This document shows positions 50,350 through 58,343 of a stretch of 64,000 bases of DNA, piece after piece. The translations under genes were made by a program, and so were the position numbers. The stretch spans positions 155,848 to 219,847 of the forward strand of contig MKWE01000019.1 in the NCBI GenBank assembly GCA_001899585.1. Reading direction: 5' to 3'. Each line of letters opens with the position of its first letter. The stretch's first letter is position 1. The notes under the pieces are model-generated. The model ran no database searches. It was not told the origin of the DNA and was given only the letters and a program-made list of their open reading frames with translations. Source of the DNA: Rhodospirillales bacterium 70-18 (GTDB lineage: Bacteria > Pseudomonadota > Alphaproteobacteria > Acetobacterales > Acetobacteraceae).

Positions 50350-51624
50350 ATGGCCCGCCGCCGCCCGCCCCGCCCCCCCGGGCCGCCCCGCTCCCCTGAG
50401 CGGCCCCGCCTCCCCGTGGCGCCCCGCCTCCCCGTGGCGCCGGCCGGCAGCGTGGGCGAGGTGTTCCTGGCCTTCCTCAAGCTCGGCCTGACCGCCTTCG
50501 GCGGCCCGATCGCCCATCTCGGCTATTTCCGCGAGGAACTGGTGCGCCGCCGCCGCTGGATCGACGAGGCCGGCTATGCCGACCTGGTGGCGCTGTGCCA
50601 GTTCCTGCCCGGCCCGGCCTCCAGCCAGGTGGGCTTCTCGCTCGGCGTGCTGCGCGGCGGCGGGCTGCTGGGCGGGCTGGCCGCCTGGGCCGGCTTCACC
50701 CTGCCATCGGCGCTGCTGCTGCTGGCCTGCGCGCTCGGCGCGGCGGCGCTGGGCGGCCCGGTCGCGCAGGGCGTGCTGCACGGCCTGAAGCTGGTCGCCG
50801 TCGCCGTGGTGGCGCAGGCGGTGTGGGGCATGGCGCGCACCCTGGCGCCGGACCGCACCCGCGCCGGCATCGCGCTGGCCGCGGTCGGGCTGGCGGTCAG
50901 CGTGGACAGCACCATCGCCCAGGTCGCGGCGATCGCGCTGGGCGCCCTGGCCGGGCTGCAATTCTGCCGCGGCGAGCCGGCGCCGCTGTCCGGCCACCTG
51001 CACCTGCCGGTTTCGCGCGGCGCGGGCGTGGTGGCGCTGCTGCTGTTCGGCCTCGGCCTGGTGCTGCCGCCGGCGCTGGCGGCGGGCGGCGGCCACCAGG
51101 GCATGGCGCTGTTCGCCGCCTTCTACCGTGCCGGCGCGCTGGTTTTCGGCGGTGGCCATGTGGTGCTGCCGCTGTTGCAGGCCAGCACGGTCGGCCCCGG
51201 CTGGGTCACGCCGGATGCTTTCCTGGCCGGCTACGGCCTCACCCAGGCGGTGCCCGGCCCGCTGTTCACCTTCGCCGCCTATCTGGGCGCGGCGATGGGG
51301 CCGGAACCCAACGGCGTGGCCGGCGCCACCGTGGCGCTGCTCGGCGTGTTCCTGCCCGGGCTGCTGCTGGTCTACGGCATGCTGCCGTTCTGGGACACGC
51401 TGCGCCGTGTGCCCGCCGCCCAGGCCGCCATGCGCGGCGCCAACGCGGCGGTGGTGGGCATATTGGCGGCCGCGCTCTACAGCCCGGTCTGGACCAGCGC
51501 CGTGCTCGGCCCGCGCGACTTCGCCCTGGCGCTGGCCGGCTTCCTGCTGCTGACCGTCTGGAAGCTGCCGCCCTGGGCCGTGGTGCTGCTGCTGGCCGGC
51601 GCCGGCGCGCTCGGCGCGCTCTGA
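50350..51624 (+). CDS. chrA: Chromate transporter ChrA
   Basis: 424-residue two-domain CHR membrane protein. The first half opens with FLKLGLTAFGGPIAHLGYFREELVRRRRWIDEAGYADLVALCQFLPGPASSQVGF, and the second repeat includes FGGGHVVLPLL and GYGLTQAVPGPLFTFAAYLG. Physiological substrate may be sulfate or another anion if chromate is not present. The N-terminal 33 residues are Pro/Arg-rich with a perfect 18-bp DNA repeat (50403-50438, encoding PRLPVA twice), so the true start could be further in. It follows metW by 7 bases. Confidence 0.92.
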   Translation: MARRRPPRPPGPPRSPERPRLPVAPRLPVAPAGSVGEVFLAFLKLGLTAFGGPIAHLGYFREELVRRRRWIDEAGYADLVALCQFLPGPASSQVGFSLGVLRGGGLLGGLAAWAGFTLPSALLLLACALGAAALGGPVAQGVLHGLKLVAVAVVAQAVWGMARTLAPDRTRAGIALAAVGLAVSVDSTIAQVAAIALGALAGLQFCRGEPAPLSGHLHLPVSRGAGVVALLLFGLGLVLPPALAAGGGHQGMALFAAFYRAGALVFGGGHVVLPLLQASTVGPGWVTPDAFLAGYGLTQAVPGPLFTFAAYLGAAMGPEPNGVAGATVALLGVFLPGLLLVYGMLPFWDTLRRVPAAQAAMRGANAAVVGILAAALYSPVWTSAVLGPRDFALALAGFLLLTVWKLPPWAVVLLLAGAGALGAL

Positions 51625-51628
51625 CCGT

Positions 51629-51871
51629 CTACCCCGCCGCTGGCCGCCCCGCCGCCGCCAGAAAGCGCCGCCCCTCCGGCGTCACTTCCACCAGCAGCGC
51701 GCCGTCCTCGCCCCGCCGCCGCGCGACGAAGCCGCCATCCACCGCGTCTTCCCACACCGTCAATCGCGGGCAGGAGGTGCGCCAGGCTTCCATCACCGCC
51801 GCCTGGTCGCGCCGCCCCGCATCCACCCATTCCAGGAAATCCAGGATCAGCGGCGTCAGCGTATCAGCCAT
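51629..51871 (-). CDS. Small conserved-looking protein of unknown function
   Basis: 80 residues, cytoplasmic. LILDFLEWVDAGRRDQAAVMEAWRTSCPRLTVWEDAVDGGFVARRR, then VTPEGRRFLAAAG looks like a small winged-helix fold, and the final LLVEVTPEGRRFL resembles the end of MarR-like wings. Only 4 bases separate its stop from the convergent chrA stop. A palindromic repeat lies just upstream of its start. I do not recognise a function. Confidence 0.6.
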   Translation of the reverse strand: MADTLTPLILDFLEWVDAGRRDQAAVMEAWRTSCPRLTVWEDAVDGGFVARRRGEDGALLVEVTPEGRRFLAAAGRPAAG

Positions 51872-51884
51872 GATCGTCCCCCCT

Positions 51885-51919
51885 CATACCAAGGCTCGCT
51901 GACCGCGACCCTTGGCATG
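51885..51919. repeat. ATACCAAGG palindromic repeat, copy 1
   Basis: Arms CATACCAAGG and CCTTGGCATG enclose a loop of about 14 bases, 14 bases upstream of the 80-residue protein gene. The same left arm (ATACCAAGGCYCGC) recurs 74 bases further on. Together they look like a small REP-type family. Confidence 0.6.
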
Positions 51920-51960
51920 AGTCTTTGTTTAGCGCGCCGCCGCCCGCCAGCCCGGCGCGC

Positions 51961-52012
51961 GATACCAAGGCCCGCAGGCGCCGGAAGAGTCGCCGTCTGC
52001 GGGCCTTGTATC
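51961..52012. repeat. ATACCAAGG palindromic repeat, copy 2
   Basis: A long hairpin with arms GATACCAAGGCCCGCAG and CTGCGGGCCTTGTATC (one bulged base) and a 19-base loop. The right arm ends in the stop codon of the HMG-CoA lyase gene. It may terminate transcription of that gene. Confidence 0.7.
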
Positions 52013-52979
52013 AGGCGGCGCTGGCCACCGCCGGCTGCGGATGCAGGCTGGCCGCCAGCAGCTTGCTCGGCAATGGGTGCCCGACGATCCGCTCGGCGAA
52101 CCGCGCCGCCTCCACCAGCCTCTCCAGGTCCACCCCGGTCTCGATGCCGAGCTGGCGGCACAGGAACACCACCTCCTCGGTGCACACATTCCCCGCCGCG
52201 CCCTTGTGGCCGGCGAACGGGCAGCCGCCCAGCCCGCCCACCGCGGTGTCGAACAGGTCCACCCCTTCCAGCAGCGCGGCATACACATTGGCGATCGCCA
52301 GCCCGCGCGTGTCGTGCAGATGCAGCGCGATGCGCAGTTCCGGCCAGCGGTGGCGCACCGCGCCCACCACCCGGCGCACCAGTTCGGGGTCGGCCCAGCC
52401 CATGGTGTCGGCCAGGTTCACCGTGGCCAGCCGGTCGCCCGCCTCGGCGGCGATGTCGTGCAGCTTCTGCACGAAGCCGACCACCCGCTCCACCGCCACC
52501 GGCCCCTCGAAATTGCAGCCGAACGCCGCCATGGTCGCGCCGTAGTCCACCGCGATGCCGTGGGCCTTGTACAGCGCCGCGATCCGCCGCTGCATCTCGT
52601 AATCCTCGGCCAGCGTGCGCTTCTGGTTGCGCAGCGCGAAGGTCTCCGACATCGCGAGCGTCACCTTGCCCCTGATGTCCAGCACCCCGGCCGCGATCGC
52701 CCGCTTCAGCCCGGCATCGTTGAGGTAGATGCCGTTATAGGCCACCTCAGGCCGCCGGTTCAGCCCGGCGCAGATCGCCTCGGCATCGGCCATCTGCGGC
52801 ACCTGCTTCGGGCTGACGAAGGAGACGATCTGCAACGCCGGCAGCCCGGTTTCCGCCAGCATGTCGATCAGCCGGATCTTGTCGGCGGTGGCAATCCGGT
52901 CGGGCTGCCCGATCCCCTCGAACTGGAACCCCTCGCGCGGCCCAACCTCGACCAGCGTCACCCTGCGCGGCAAAGACAT
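52011..52979 (-). CDS. Hydroxymethylglutaryl-CoA lyase family enzyme
   Basis: 322-residue TIM-barrel aldol-type lyase of the HMGL family. VTLVEVGPREGFQFEG carries the metal Asp-equivalent region, LATVNLADTMGWADP follows, LHLHDTRGLAIANVYAAL holds the metal histidines, and GGLGGCPFAGHKGAAGNVCTEEVVFL is the signature with its catalytic Cys. Function in leucine or other acyl-CoA breakdown is likely, but related hydroxymethyl-acyl lyases cannot be excluded because no other leucine-degradation gene is adjacent. The start at 52979 (MSLPRRVTL) is chosen over the upstream ATG at 53024. Confidence 0.85.
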   Translation of the reverse strand: MSLPRRVTLVEVGPREGFQFEGIGQPDRIATADKIRLIDMLAETGLPALQIVSFVSPKQVPQMADAEAICAGLNRRPEVAYNGIYLNDAGLKRAIAAGVLDIRGKVTLAMSETFALRNQKRTLAEDYEMQRRIAALYKAHGIAVDYGATMAAFGCNFEGPVAVERVVGFVQKLHDIAAEAGDRLATVNLADTMGWADPELVRRVVGAVRHRWPELRIALHLHDTRGLAIANVYAALLEGVDLFDTAVGGLGGCPFAGHKGAAGNVCTEEVVFLCRQLGIETGVDLERLVEAARFAERIVGHPLPSKLLAASLHPQPAVASAA

Positions 52980-53036
52980 CGCGACCTCCTCCAACCTGCC
53001 GCCAAAACCTACCCCGCCCGCCACCGGCCCGCCAAA

Positions 53037-53122
53037 CGGATAAAGTTTTTTTCTTCTTTGTTTTCAAACAAAGAAGGCTGTTCCTTTTTTGAAAAAAAGA
53101 ACCAAAAAGCTTTTATTCGTTT
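53037..53122. repeat. AT-rich palindromic intergenic repeat, copy B
   Basis: Reverse-oriented second copy of the element at 7616-7700, differing by a handful of substitutions and one-base indels. Same terminal inverted repeats (CGAATAAAAG at one end, CTTTAT at the other) and same two internal hairpins. It sits 9 bases after the ggt stop codon and 58 bases before the HMG-CoA lyase start. The T-rich stems could act as a terminator for ggt. Confidence 0.85.
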
Positions 53123-53130
53123 CGCTAACC

Positions 53131-54879
53131 TCAATACCCCATGGCGGCCCCGGCCGGCCGGCGGCTGTCGTTGGCGCCATAGAACAACCCCGGCCGCATC
53201 GCGCCCGAGCGCGCCGCGTCATTGCCCGAGGAGGCCACGCTCCGGCCCGGCAGCGGCGCCGGCGGCCCGACCGCGATCGCCTCGGCCGCGCCCCAGGGCG
53301 TCTGCTCCACCAGCGTGTAGCCCATGCCGCGCAGCAGCGCCTCGGTGTCCGGCGACAGCGCGCGCGGCTCCACGAAAATCCGGTCGGGCAGCCATTGGTG
53401 ATGGATGCGCGGCGCATCCACCGCCTCCTGCAACGCCATGCCGTGGTCGATCATGTCCAGGATCACCTGCAAGGTGATGGTGATGATGCGCGCCCCGCCC
53501 GGCGACCCCAGCACCAGGAACAGCTGCCCGTCGCGCGTCACGATGGTCGGCGCCATCGAGGAGAGCGGCCGCTTGCCGGGCGCGATGGCGTTGGCCTCGC
53601 CCTGCACCAGGCCGAACAGGTTGGGCACGCCGGGCTTGATGGTGAAATCGTCCATCTCGTCGTTCAGGAAGAAGCCGGTATCGCCCGCCATCACCCGCGC
53701 GCCGAAAAAGCCGTTGATGGTGAAGGTCACCGCCACCGCGTTGCCCTGGCTGTCGGCCACCGAGAAATGCGTCGTCTCGGTCTTCTCGTGCGGCGCTGTT
53801 CCCGGTCGCAAATCCCGCGAGGGCGTGGCCCGGTCGGGCGGAATGGCGGCGCGGATCGCCGCTGCGTACTGGGGCGAGAGCAGCCGGTCCAGCGGGTTAT
53901 CCACGAACGCCGGATCGCCCAGATAGGTGTTTCGGTCCAGATAGGCATGCCGCATCGCCTCGGCCATCACATGCACCGTGGCCGCCGAGCCGAAGCCCAG
54001 CGCGCGCACGTCGTAGCCCTCCAGGATGTTCAGGATCTCGCACAACGTCGTCCCGCCGGAGGAGGGCGGCGGCGCCGAGAGCACCTGGTAGCCGCGATAG
54101 GAGCACCGGACCGGGTCGCCCTCGCCCACCCGGTAGGCGGCGAAATCCGCCGCCGTCAGAATGCCGCCGCCGGCCCGCGAGGCCGCCTCCACCGCCGCCG
54201 GGACGCGCCCCCGGTAGAACGCCGCCGGCCCGCCCGCCGCGATATCGGACAGGGTGCGCGCCAGCCCCGCCTGCACCAGCGTCTCGCCGGGCTGGTAGGG
54301 GCTGCCGTCCGGATGCAGGAAAATCGCCGCCACGTTCGGCTGGGCGCGGAAGGCGACGGTGCGCACATGCAGGATATCGGTGTCCGCCCGCGTCAGAACG
54401 AAGCCCTCGCGGGCCAGCCGGATCGCCGGGGCCATCACCTGCGCGCGCGTCATGCTGCCGTACCGCGCCAGCGCGGTGTCCAGCCCCAGCACGGTGCCGG
54501 GCACGCCGACCGCCTTCCAGCCGACCAGGCTGGCGCCCCGCACCACGTTGCCGGCGGGGTCGAGATACATGTTCGCGGTCGCCGCCGCCGGCGCCATCTC
54601 GCGGAAATTGAGGAAGCGGTCGCCGCCCTTCGCCAGATGCAGCGTCATGAACCCGCCGCCGCCGATATTGCCGCAGCACGGATCGACCACCGCCAGCGCA
54701 TAGCCCACCGCCACGGCGGCATCCACCGCGTTGCCGCCGGCCTTCAGCATCTCCACCCCGGCCGCGCTGGCCAGGCGCTGCGCGCTCACCACCATGCCGT
54801 GCGCCGCCTCGGTGGCGGGCAGGCTGGCGGCCTGCGCGGCGGCCGGCAGCAGCAGGGCGAGCAGGAGAAGCCGAAACAC
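53131..54879 (-). CDS. ggt: Gamma-glutamyltransferase
   Basis: Periplasmic Ntn hydrolase that cleaves or transfers the gamma-glutamyl group of glutathione and similar compounds. A signal peptide (LLLLALLLPAAAQA) leads 582 residues. Autoprocessing should occur before Thr at about 370 in ETTHFSVAD, which becomes the nucleophile. GSPGGARIITITLQV is the substrate-binding GG motif, with Ala for the usual Ser. Located downstream of three nitrile hydratase-like genes on the same strand (gap 21 bp), so it may share their transcript. Confidence 0.93.
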   Translation of the reverse strand: MFRLLLLALLLPAAAQAASLPATEAAHGMVVSAQRLASAAGVEMLKAGGNAVDAAVAVGYALAVVDPCCGNIGGGGFMTLHLAKGGDRFLNFREMAPAAATANMYLDPAGNVVRGASLVGWKAVGVPGTVLGLDTALARYGSMTRAQVMAPAIRLAREGFVLTRADTDILHVRTVAFRAQPNVAAIFLHPDGSPYQPGETLVQAGLARTLSDIAAGGPAAFYRGRVPAAVEAASRAGGGILTAADFAAYRVGEGDPVRCSYRGYQVLSAPPPSSGGTTLCEILNILEGYDVRALGFGSAATVHVMAEAMRHAYLDRNTYLGDPAFVDNPLDRLLSPQYAAAIRAAIPPDRATPSRDLRPGTAPHEKTETTHFSVADSQGNAVAVTFTINGFFGARVMAGDTGFFLNDEMDDFTIKPGVPNLFGLVQGEANAIAPGKRPLSSMAPTIVTRDGQLFLVLGSPGGARIITITLQVILDMIDHGMALQEAVDAPRIHHQWLPDRIFVEPRALSPDTEALLRGMGYTLVEQTPWGAAEAIAVGPPAPLPGRSVASSGNDAARSGAMRPGLFYGANDSRRPAGAAMGY

Positions 54880-54900
54880 CGATGCCCCCTGCCGCAGCGG

Positions 54901-55497
54901 TCAGGCCGGTTGCGGGCCGGTCGCCGTGGGCACGGTGACGCCGATCATGTCGCCCTCGCGCAGCAGCCCGGCCAGCTGCTCGGCCGGCCAGCCCTCGGTG
55001 CCGGCCGGGCGCATCGGCAGCACCATCCAGCGGTAATCGGCGGTGCTGTCCACCACCCGCAGCTTCACCGCCGGCGGCACCACCGTGCCCCATTCCTCCA
55101 GCAGCCCGCGCGGGTCGCGCACCGCGCGGGCGCGGTAGGCGGCGGATTTGAACCAGAACGGCGGATAGCCCAGCACGGCGCGCGGGTAGCAGCTGCACAG
55201 GGTGCAGACCACCAGGTTATGCACTTCCGGCGTGTTCTCCAGCACCCCCAGCGGCGGCAGGCCGCGCATCGGGATGGCCATCGCCTCGGCCGCCGCGGTG
55301 CCGTCGGCCAGCATCAGGGCGCGGAATTCGGGGTCGGTCCAGGCCCGCGCCACCATCGCCGCGCCCCGCGCAGGCGAGGCGGTGTCGGTGCTGCGGATGC
55401 GCTCGGCGATCTCGGCCGGCGTGGTCAGGCCCTTGGCCACCAGCAGGCCGCGCAGGGCCACCAGCAGTCGGTCGCTCTCCACCTGGGAATCGCTCAT
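54901..55497 (-). CDS. Nitrile hydratase-type alpha subunit (thiocyanate hydrolase gamma-like)
   Basis: 198 residues. The metal site is CTLCSC at residues 98-103 with Cys98, Cys101 and Cys103, the cobalt-type motif whose cysteines are oxidised in the mature enzyme. It is followed by YPRAVLGYPPFWFKSAAYRARAVRDPRGLLEEWG, as in nitrile hydratase alpha and thiocyanate hydrolase gamma. The start at 55497 overlaps the preceding gene by 4 bp. Because the beta part is split in two genes, the enzyme resembles three-subunit members (thiocyanate hydrolase, toyocamycin nitrile hydratase) more than classic two-subunit ones. Substrate unknown. Confidence 0.85.
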   Translation of the reverse strand: MSDSQVESDRLLVALRGLLVAKGLTTPAEIAERIRSTDTASPARGAAMVARAWTDPEFRALMLADGTAAAEAMAIPMRGLPPLGVLENTPEVHNLVVCTLCSCYPRAVLGYPPFWFKSAAYRARAVRDPRGLLEEWGTVVPPAVKLRVVDSTADYRWMVLPMRPAGTEGWPAEQLAGLLREGDMIGVTVPTATGPQPA

Positions 55498-55799
55498 GCC
55501 GCCTCCTGGCGCGCCGGTTCCAGCCAATGCTCGAAAATCTCCACCACCACCTCGTCGCCGGCCCGGCCCTCGCCATGCCACAGCGCCGGCAGGTCGAAGC
55601 GCACATGGTACAGCGGCAGCACCGGCGCCGGGCGGGCGAAGGCGAGGTCCTCGGGGTTAGGGAAATCGCCCAGGTGGCGCACCACCGTGCCGGTCTCTCC
55701 GCGCAGGTAGTGCGGCGTGCGGATATGGCAGGGGCCGCGCGTCTCCGGCCAGTCGTTGCGCACGGTCACCCGCTGGCCGGGGCCGAAGCCGGCCATCAT
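55494..55799 (-). CDS. Nitrile hydratase beta, C-terminal part as a separate subunit
   Basis: 101 residues covering only the SH3-like C-terminal half of nitrile hydratase beta: GPGQRVTVRNDWPETRGPCHIRTPHYLRGETGTVVRHLG, then LYHVRFDLPALWHGEGRAGDEVVVEIFEHWLEPA. This half packs against the metal site. Start at 55799 or 55796 (two ATG in a row); the first overlaps the upstream stop as ATGA. Equivalent to the alpha subunit of thiocyanate hydrolase. Confidence 0.85.
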   Translation of the reverse strand: MMAGFGPGQRVTVRNDWPETRGPCHIRTPHYLRGETGTVVRHLGDFPNPEDLAFARPAPVLPLYHVRFDLPALWHGEGRAGDEVVVEIFEHWLEPARQEAA

Positions 55800-56119
55800 C
55801 CGGCCTCCAGCGCGGCCAGCAGCTCGCCCTCGGTGATCACGCCCTTGCGCAGCAGCGTGGCGGTGATCGCCCGGATCCAGCGCTGGTAGTAGGAAAGCGC
55901 GTGGTACTCCGCCTCGGGGATCGCCTCGATCCCGCGGCGCAGCTCGTCCACCGACATCACCTTCTTCATGCCGAGGATCTGGCGGATCGCATCCACCTCC
56001 CGGTCGAAATCGGTGAGCGCGTGCGGCTCGGTATCCACCTCCTCGCACAGGAAGCGGGACACGCCGCCCAGGTCGTGCATCGCCCGGGGCTGGCTCTCAT
56101 GGGTGGTGTCGATGCTCAT
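55796..56119 (-). CDS. Nitrile hydratase beta, N-terminal part as a separate subunit
   Basis: 107 residues. MHDLGGVSRFLCEE resembles the N-terminus of nitrile hydratase beta, and DFDREVDAIRQILGMKKVMSVDELRRGIEAIPEAEYHALSYYQRWIRAITATLLRKGVITEGEL matches its helical half. It stops where the SH3-like half begins in one-chain beta subunits. First gene of the tight operon beta-N, beta-C, alpha, ggt. No separate activator or metallochaperone gene is visible, although the N-terminal half itself resembles known activators. Confidence 0.82.
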   Translation of the reverse strand: MSIDTTHESQPRAMHDLGGVSRFLCEEVDTEPHALTDFDREVDAIRQILGMKKVMSVDELRRGIEAIPEAEYHALSYYQRWIRAITATLLRKGVITEGELLAALEAG

Positions 56120-56159
56120 GGCCGCAGCATAGCCAGCCCGGCCGCCGGCGCGAAAGGGG

Positions 56160-57032
56160 TTAGTTGGCCACCGCCTCGTCGGCGAAGATGCCCCACAGCA
56201 CCGCGCGCTTCAGCCAGCCCGTGTAGCCGCCGGCGCGCACATGGCACCAGGCGGCGCGGGGGTCGCAGGACAGGATGCGCCCCAGCACGCCAGGCTTCAG
56301 CAGTGCCACCGCGCCGGCGGTGTCGGACGGGTCGGCGCGCAGGGTCTGCTCCGGGCCTTTCAGCACGAAGCCGCGCCGCCCGGTCAGCGTCGCCTGGTGC
56401 ACCCAGCCCTTCACGCCGTCCTGGTCCTCCACCAGCCGCCACACCTCGAACTCGCGCTCGATCTTCACCGGCAGGTCGCGGCGGTGGTACTGCCACTCCA
56501 CCGGGTAGCGCATGCCCGGCCCGGTGCGCATGTTCACGTCGTCCGAACGCAACGCCGCCCAGCGCGGCAGCTTCATGCCGGTGGAGGTGCCCTTGGTGGG
56601 GTCGTAGGCCGGCCGCTCCGGCGCTGGCGGCGCTGGCGGCTCCGGAGCGGCGGGCTTGGCGGTGCCGGCCACCACGGCGGCCCCGGCCGCCACCGCGGCC
56701 GCCGGCTTGGCGGCGCTGGCGAGCGGCCTGGCCTTGCGCGCCTGCGGCCGGTGCGGCGGCTGCACCACCGGCGTCCGCTTCACGGCGGCGCGGCCGGGCG
56801 CCGAATGCCCCAGCGTGGAGACCGGCGGCGCATGCACCACCGGCGAGGTGAACGGCGCCACCTGCTGCACCGGCGAGGTCGGCGCCGCGCGCGGCGGCGG
56901 TGGCGGCGGTGCGTGCCGCGCGGCGGTTTCGGCTTTCGTTGGCAGGTGCAACACCCCCTGCGCCAGCGCGGCGCCCGGCAGGCTCAGTGCCAGAAACAGC
57001 AGGAAAATCGGCGAAATACGGGGTGTTTCCAT
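56160..57032 (-). CDS. Exported protein with two SH3-like domains
   Basis: 290 residues. A signal peptide (FLLFLALSLPGAALAQ) is followed by an Ala/Pro-rich region to about residue 150. Two bacterial SH3-like (DUF1058) domains then follow: WAALRSDDVNMRTGPGMRYPVEWQYHRRDLPVKIEREFEVWRLVEDQDGVKGWVHQA, then ADPSDTAGAVALLKPGVLGRILSCDPRAAWCHVRAGGYTGWLKRAVLWG. Such proteins bind or tether to peptidoglycan or assist envelope enzymes. Start at 57032 (METPRIS) selected for the signal. Confidence 0.85.
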   Translation of the reverse strand: METPRISPIFLLFLALSLPGAALAQGVLHLPTKAETAARHAPPPPPPRAAPTSPVQQVAPFTSPVVHAPPVSTLGHSAPGRAAVKRTPVVQPPHRPQARKARPLASAAKPAAAVAAGAAVVAGTAKPAAPEPPAPPAPERPAYDPTKGTSTGMKLPRWAALRSDDVNMRTGPGMRYPVEWQYHRRDLPVKIEREFEVWRLVEDQDGVKGWVHQATLTGRRGFVLKGPEQTLRADPSDTAGAVALLKPGVLGRILSCDPRAAWCHVRAGGYTGWLKRAVLWGIFADEAVAN

Positions 57033-57088
57033 CGGCTTTTCCTGGCAAATCCACCCGAATCGGGTCAAGTTTCGCGTGCCCACGCCAC

Positions 57089-57469
57089 TCACAGGCTCAC
57101 CATCTGGCCGGTGCCGACCGCCTCCAGGAAGGTCGCGACACCCGCCACCTCCACCCCCGCCAGCAGGCCGGCCGGCGATATTCCCGCCATGCGCAGCCCG
57201 GCCTCGCAGGCGATCATGCGCACGCCCAGCTCGCCGCAGGCCTCGCGCAACTCCGCCAGCCCGGCCACCCCGGCGGCGCGCACCGCTTCGTCGCGGCCGG
57301 CATCGGCCAGCGCCGACCAGTCCGCCCGCAGCGCCGCGCAGCCGTGGTTGGTGGCGAACAGCACCACCCCCCGCCCCAGCGCCGCCGCCCCGGCGGCCAG
57401 CACGAAGGCGTAGTGCGCCCGCTCATGCGTGCCTGATATCAACAGGATACCCAGCCGGTCAGACGGCAC
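57089..57469 (-). CDS. DsrE/DsrF-like protein
   Basis: 126-residue small alpha/beta protein of the DsrE superfamily. GILLISGTHERAHYAFVLAAGAAALGRGVVLFAT is the usual opening. Cys88 in VRMIACEAGLRMAGI is at the position of the persulfide cysteine in several members. Its start overlaps the moeB-like gene by 11 bp, so the two are probably translated together, which suggests sulfur handling. Confidence 0.82.
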   Translation of the reverse strand: MPSDRLGILLISGTHERAHYAFVLAAGAAALGRGVVLFATNHGCAALRADWSALADAGRDEAVRAAGVAGLAELREACGELGVRMIACEAGLRMAGISPAGLLAGVEVAGVATFLEAVGTGQMVSL

Positions 57470-58283
57470 AGGCGGGCGCCGGGGCAGGGTGGTGGGCCGA
57501 CAGGTCGCGGATGCTGGGCGCCTCGCCGCAGGCCGGGCAGCCGGGGTCGCGGCGCAGCCGGACGGTGCGGAAGCGGGCGGCCAGGGCGTCCCAGATCAGC
57601 ACCCGTCCGGCCAGGGTTTCACCTATGCCCATGATTTCCTTCAGGACTTCGGTGGCCTGCAAGGTGCCCATCACCCCGGTCACCGCCCCCAGCACGCCGG
57701 CCTCGCCGCAACTGGGCACCAAGCCGTCGGGCGGCGGGGCGGGATAGAGGCAGCGGTAGCAGGGGCAATCCGGCCCGGCATGCGGCTTGAACACCGACAA
57801 CTGCCCGTCGAACCGCAGCACCGCCGCCGAGACCAGGGTGCGGCGGGCCAGCACGCAGGCATCGGCGACCAGGAAGCGGGTGGGGAAATTATCGGTGCCG
57901 TCGCAGACGATGTCGTAGCCGGCGATCAGCTCCAGCGCGTTGTCCGGGGTCAGCCGGGTGCGGTGCACCTGCAGGGTCACGCCGGGGTTGATCGCCCGCG
58001 CGGCGGCGGCGGCGCTGTCGGCCTTGGGGGTGCCGAGCGAGGCCATGGAATGGGCGATCTGCCGCTGCAGGTTGGACAGGTCCACGACATCATCATCGAC
58101 GATGCCGATCGTTCCGACCCCGGCGGCGGCCAGGTAGAGTGCCAGCGGGCTGCCCAGGCCGCCGGCGCCGACCAGCAGCACCCGGGCGGCGCCCAGCTTC
58201 GCCTGCCCGGTGCCGCCGACCTCGCCCAGCAGGATGTGGCGGGAGTAGCGGGTGATCTCGTCTTCGGTGAAATCGAGGTTCAT
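57459..58283 (-). CDS. MoeB/ThiF-type adenylyltransferase
   Basis: 274-residue E1-like enzyme that adenylates the C-terminal Gly-Gly of a sulfur-carrier protein. ATP site VGAGGLGSPLA, VDDDVVDLSNLQRQIAH, zinc cysteines CPCYRC and CPACG, and a candidate active-site Cys in PSCGEAGVLG. No rhodanese domain is attached. The carrier protein (MoaD or ThiS) is not in the window, so pathway (molybdopterin or thiamine) is open. Start at 58283, divergent from queC by 60 bases. Confidence 0.9.
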   Translation of the reverse strand: MNLDFTEDEITRYSRHILLGEVGGTGQAKLGAARVLLVGAGGLGSPLALYLAAAGVGTIGIVDDDVVDLSNLQRQIAHSMASLGTPKADSAAAAARAINPGVTLQVHRTRLTPDNALELIAGYDIVCDGTDNFPTRFLVADACVLARRTLVSAAVLRFDGQLSVFKPHAGPDCPCYRCLYPAPPPDGLVPSCGEAGVLGAVTGVMGTLQATEVLKEIMGIGETLAGRVLIWDALAARFRTVRLRRDPGCPACGEAPSIRDLSAHHPAPAPACAV

Positions 58284-58343
58284 GGCGCATAACATAGGGT
58301 GCCGGCGGCCCAGCACGAACCCCCGCCGGAGAAAGGATCGGCA

